This document shows positions 5,391 to 5,454 of a DNA stretch of 5,454 bases, piece by piece. This DNA is from an uncultured cyanobacterium (GTDB lineage Bacteria; Cyanobacteriota; Cyanobacteriia; Cyanobacteriales; Chroococcidiopsidaceae), in contig CAMIFA010000231.1 in assembly GCA_946221495.1 (NCBI GenBank), positions 1-5,454 of the forward strand, in the 5' to 3' direction. Every line of letters begins with the position of its first letter. Position 1 is the first letter of the stretch. The translations under genes and the position numbers were made by a program. The notes beneath the pieces were generated by a model, which did not search any database, was not told the DNA's origin, and saw nothing but the letters and a program-made list of their open reading frames with translations.

Positions 5391-5454
5391 TTCACCGCTC
5401 TATAGAACCCATTTGAGATCTTTTTGAGCAGGGCTAGAATCAAAATAAAAATGC

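Overview
The window looks like chromosomal DNA of a phycobilisome-bearing cyanobacterium. Two independent signs agree. The HIP1 octamer GCGATCGC, characteristic of many cyanobacteria, occurs nine times in 5.45 kb. The rightmost gene is a CpcT/CpeT-type bilin lyase, which is only useful to a cell that makes phycobiliproteins. Base composition is moderate and the genes show no obvious composition break, except for one short GC-rich patch inside a gene. I cannot name a genus.

Layout, left to right: (1) the last 59 codons of a Thr/Pro-rich protein (+ strand) containing two near-identical 48-bp tandem repeats; (2) a 236-bp convergent intergenic region with several inverted repeats, including an 86-bp segment bounded by perfect 12-bp inverted repeats; (3) a peroxiredoxin-glutaredoxin fusion gene (- strand); (4) a 168-bp divergent control region with a perfect 11-bp-arm palindrome lying in a predicted promoter for the fusion gene, and an AT-rich hairpin just before the next start codon; (5) an ABC exporter of the cyclic-peptide (SyrD/PvdE-like) type (+); (6) an alpha/beta hydrolase (-), ending 5 bp from the exporter's stop; (7) a divergent spacer; (8) a DUF3598-type two-domain lipocalin-like protein (+) carrying a GC-rich palindromic insertion; (9) cpcT (-), whose stop codon overlaps the DUF3598 stop within the palindrome TTAA.

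Gene orientation alternates at every step, so no two neighbours form an operon and no multigene pathway can be read from the layout. The most defensible functional themes are glutathione-dependent peroxide reduction, export of a small molecule or peptide without a visible biosynthetic partner, and phycobiliprotein maturation by CpcT next to another probable calycin-fold protein. I found no RNA gene, CRISPR array, insertion sequence or defence system. The points most worth following are the palindromic operator candidate, the 86-bp inverted-repeat element, the palindromic insertion in the DUF3598 gene and the orphan exporter.
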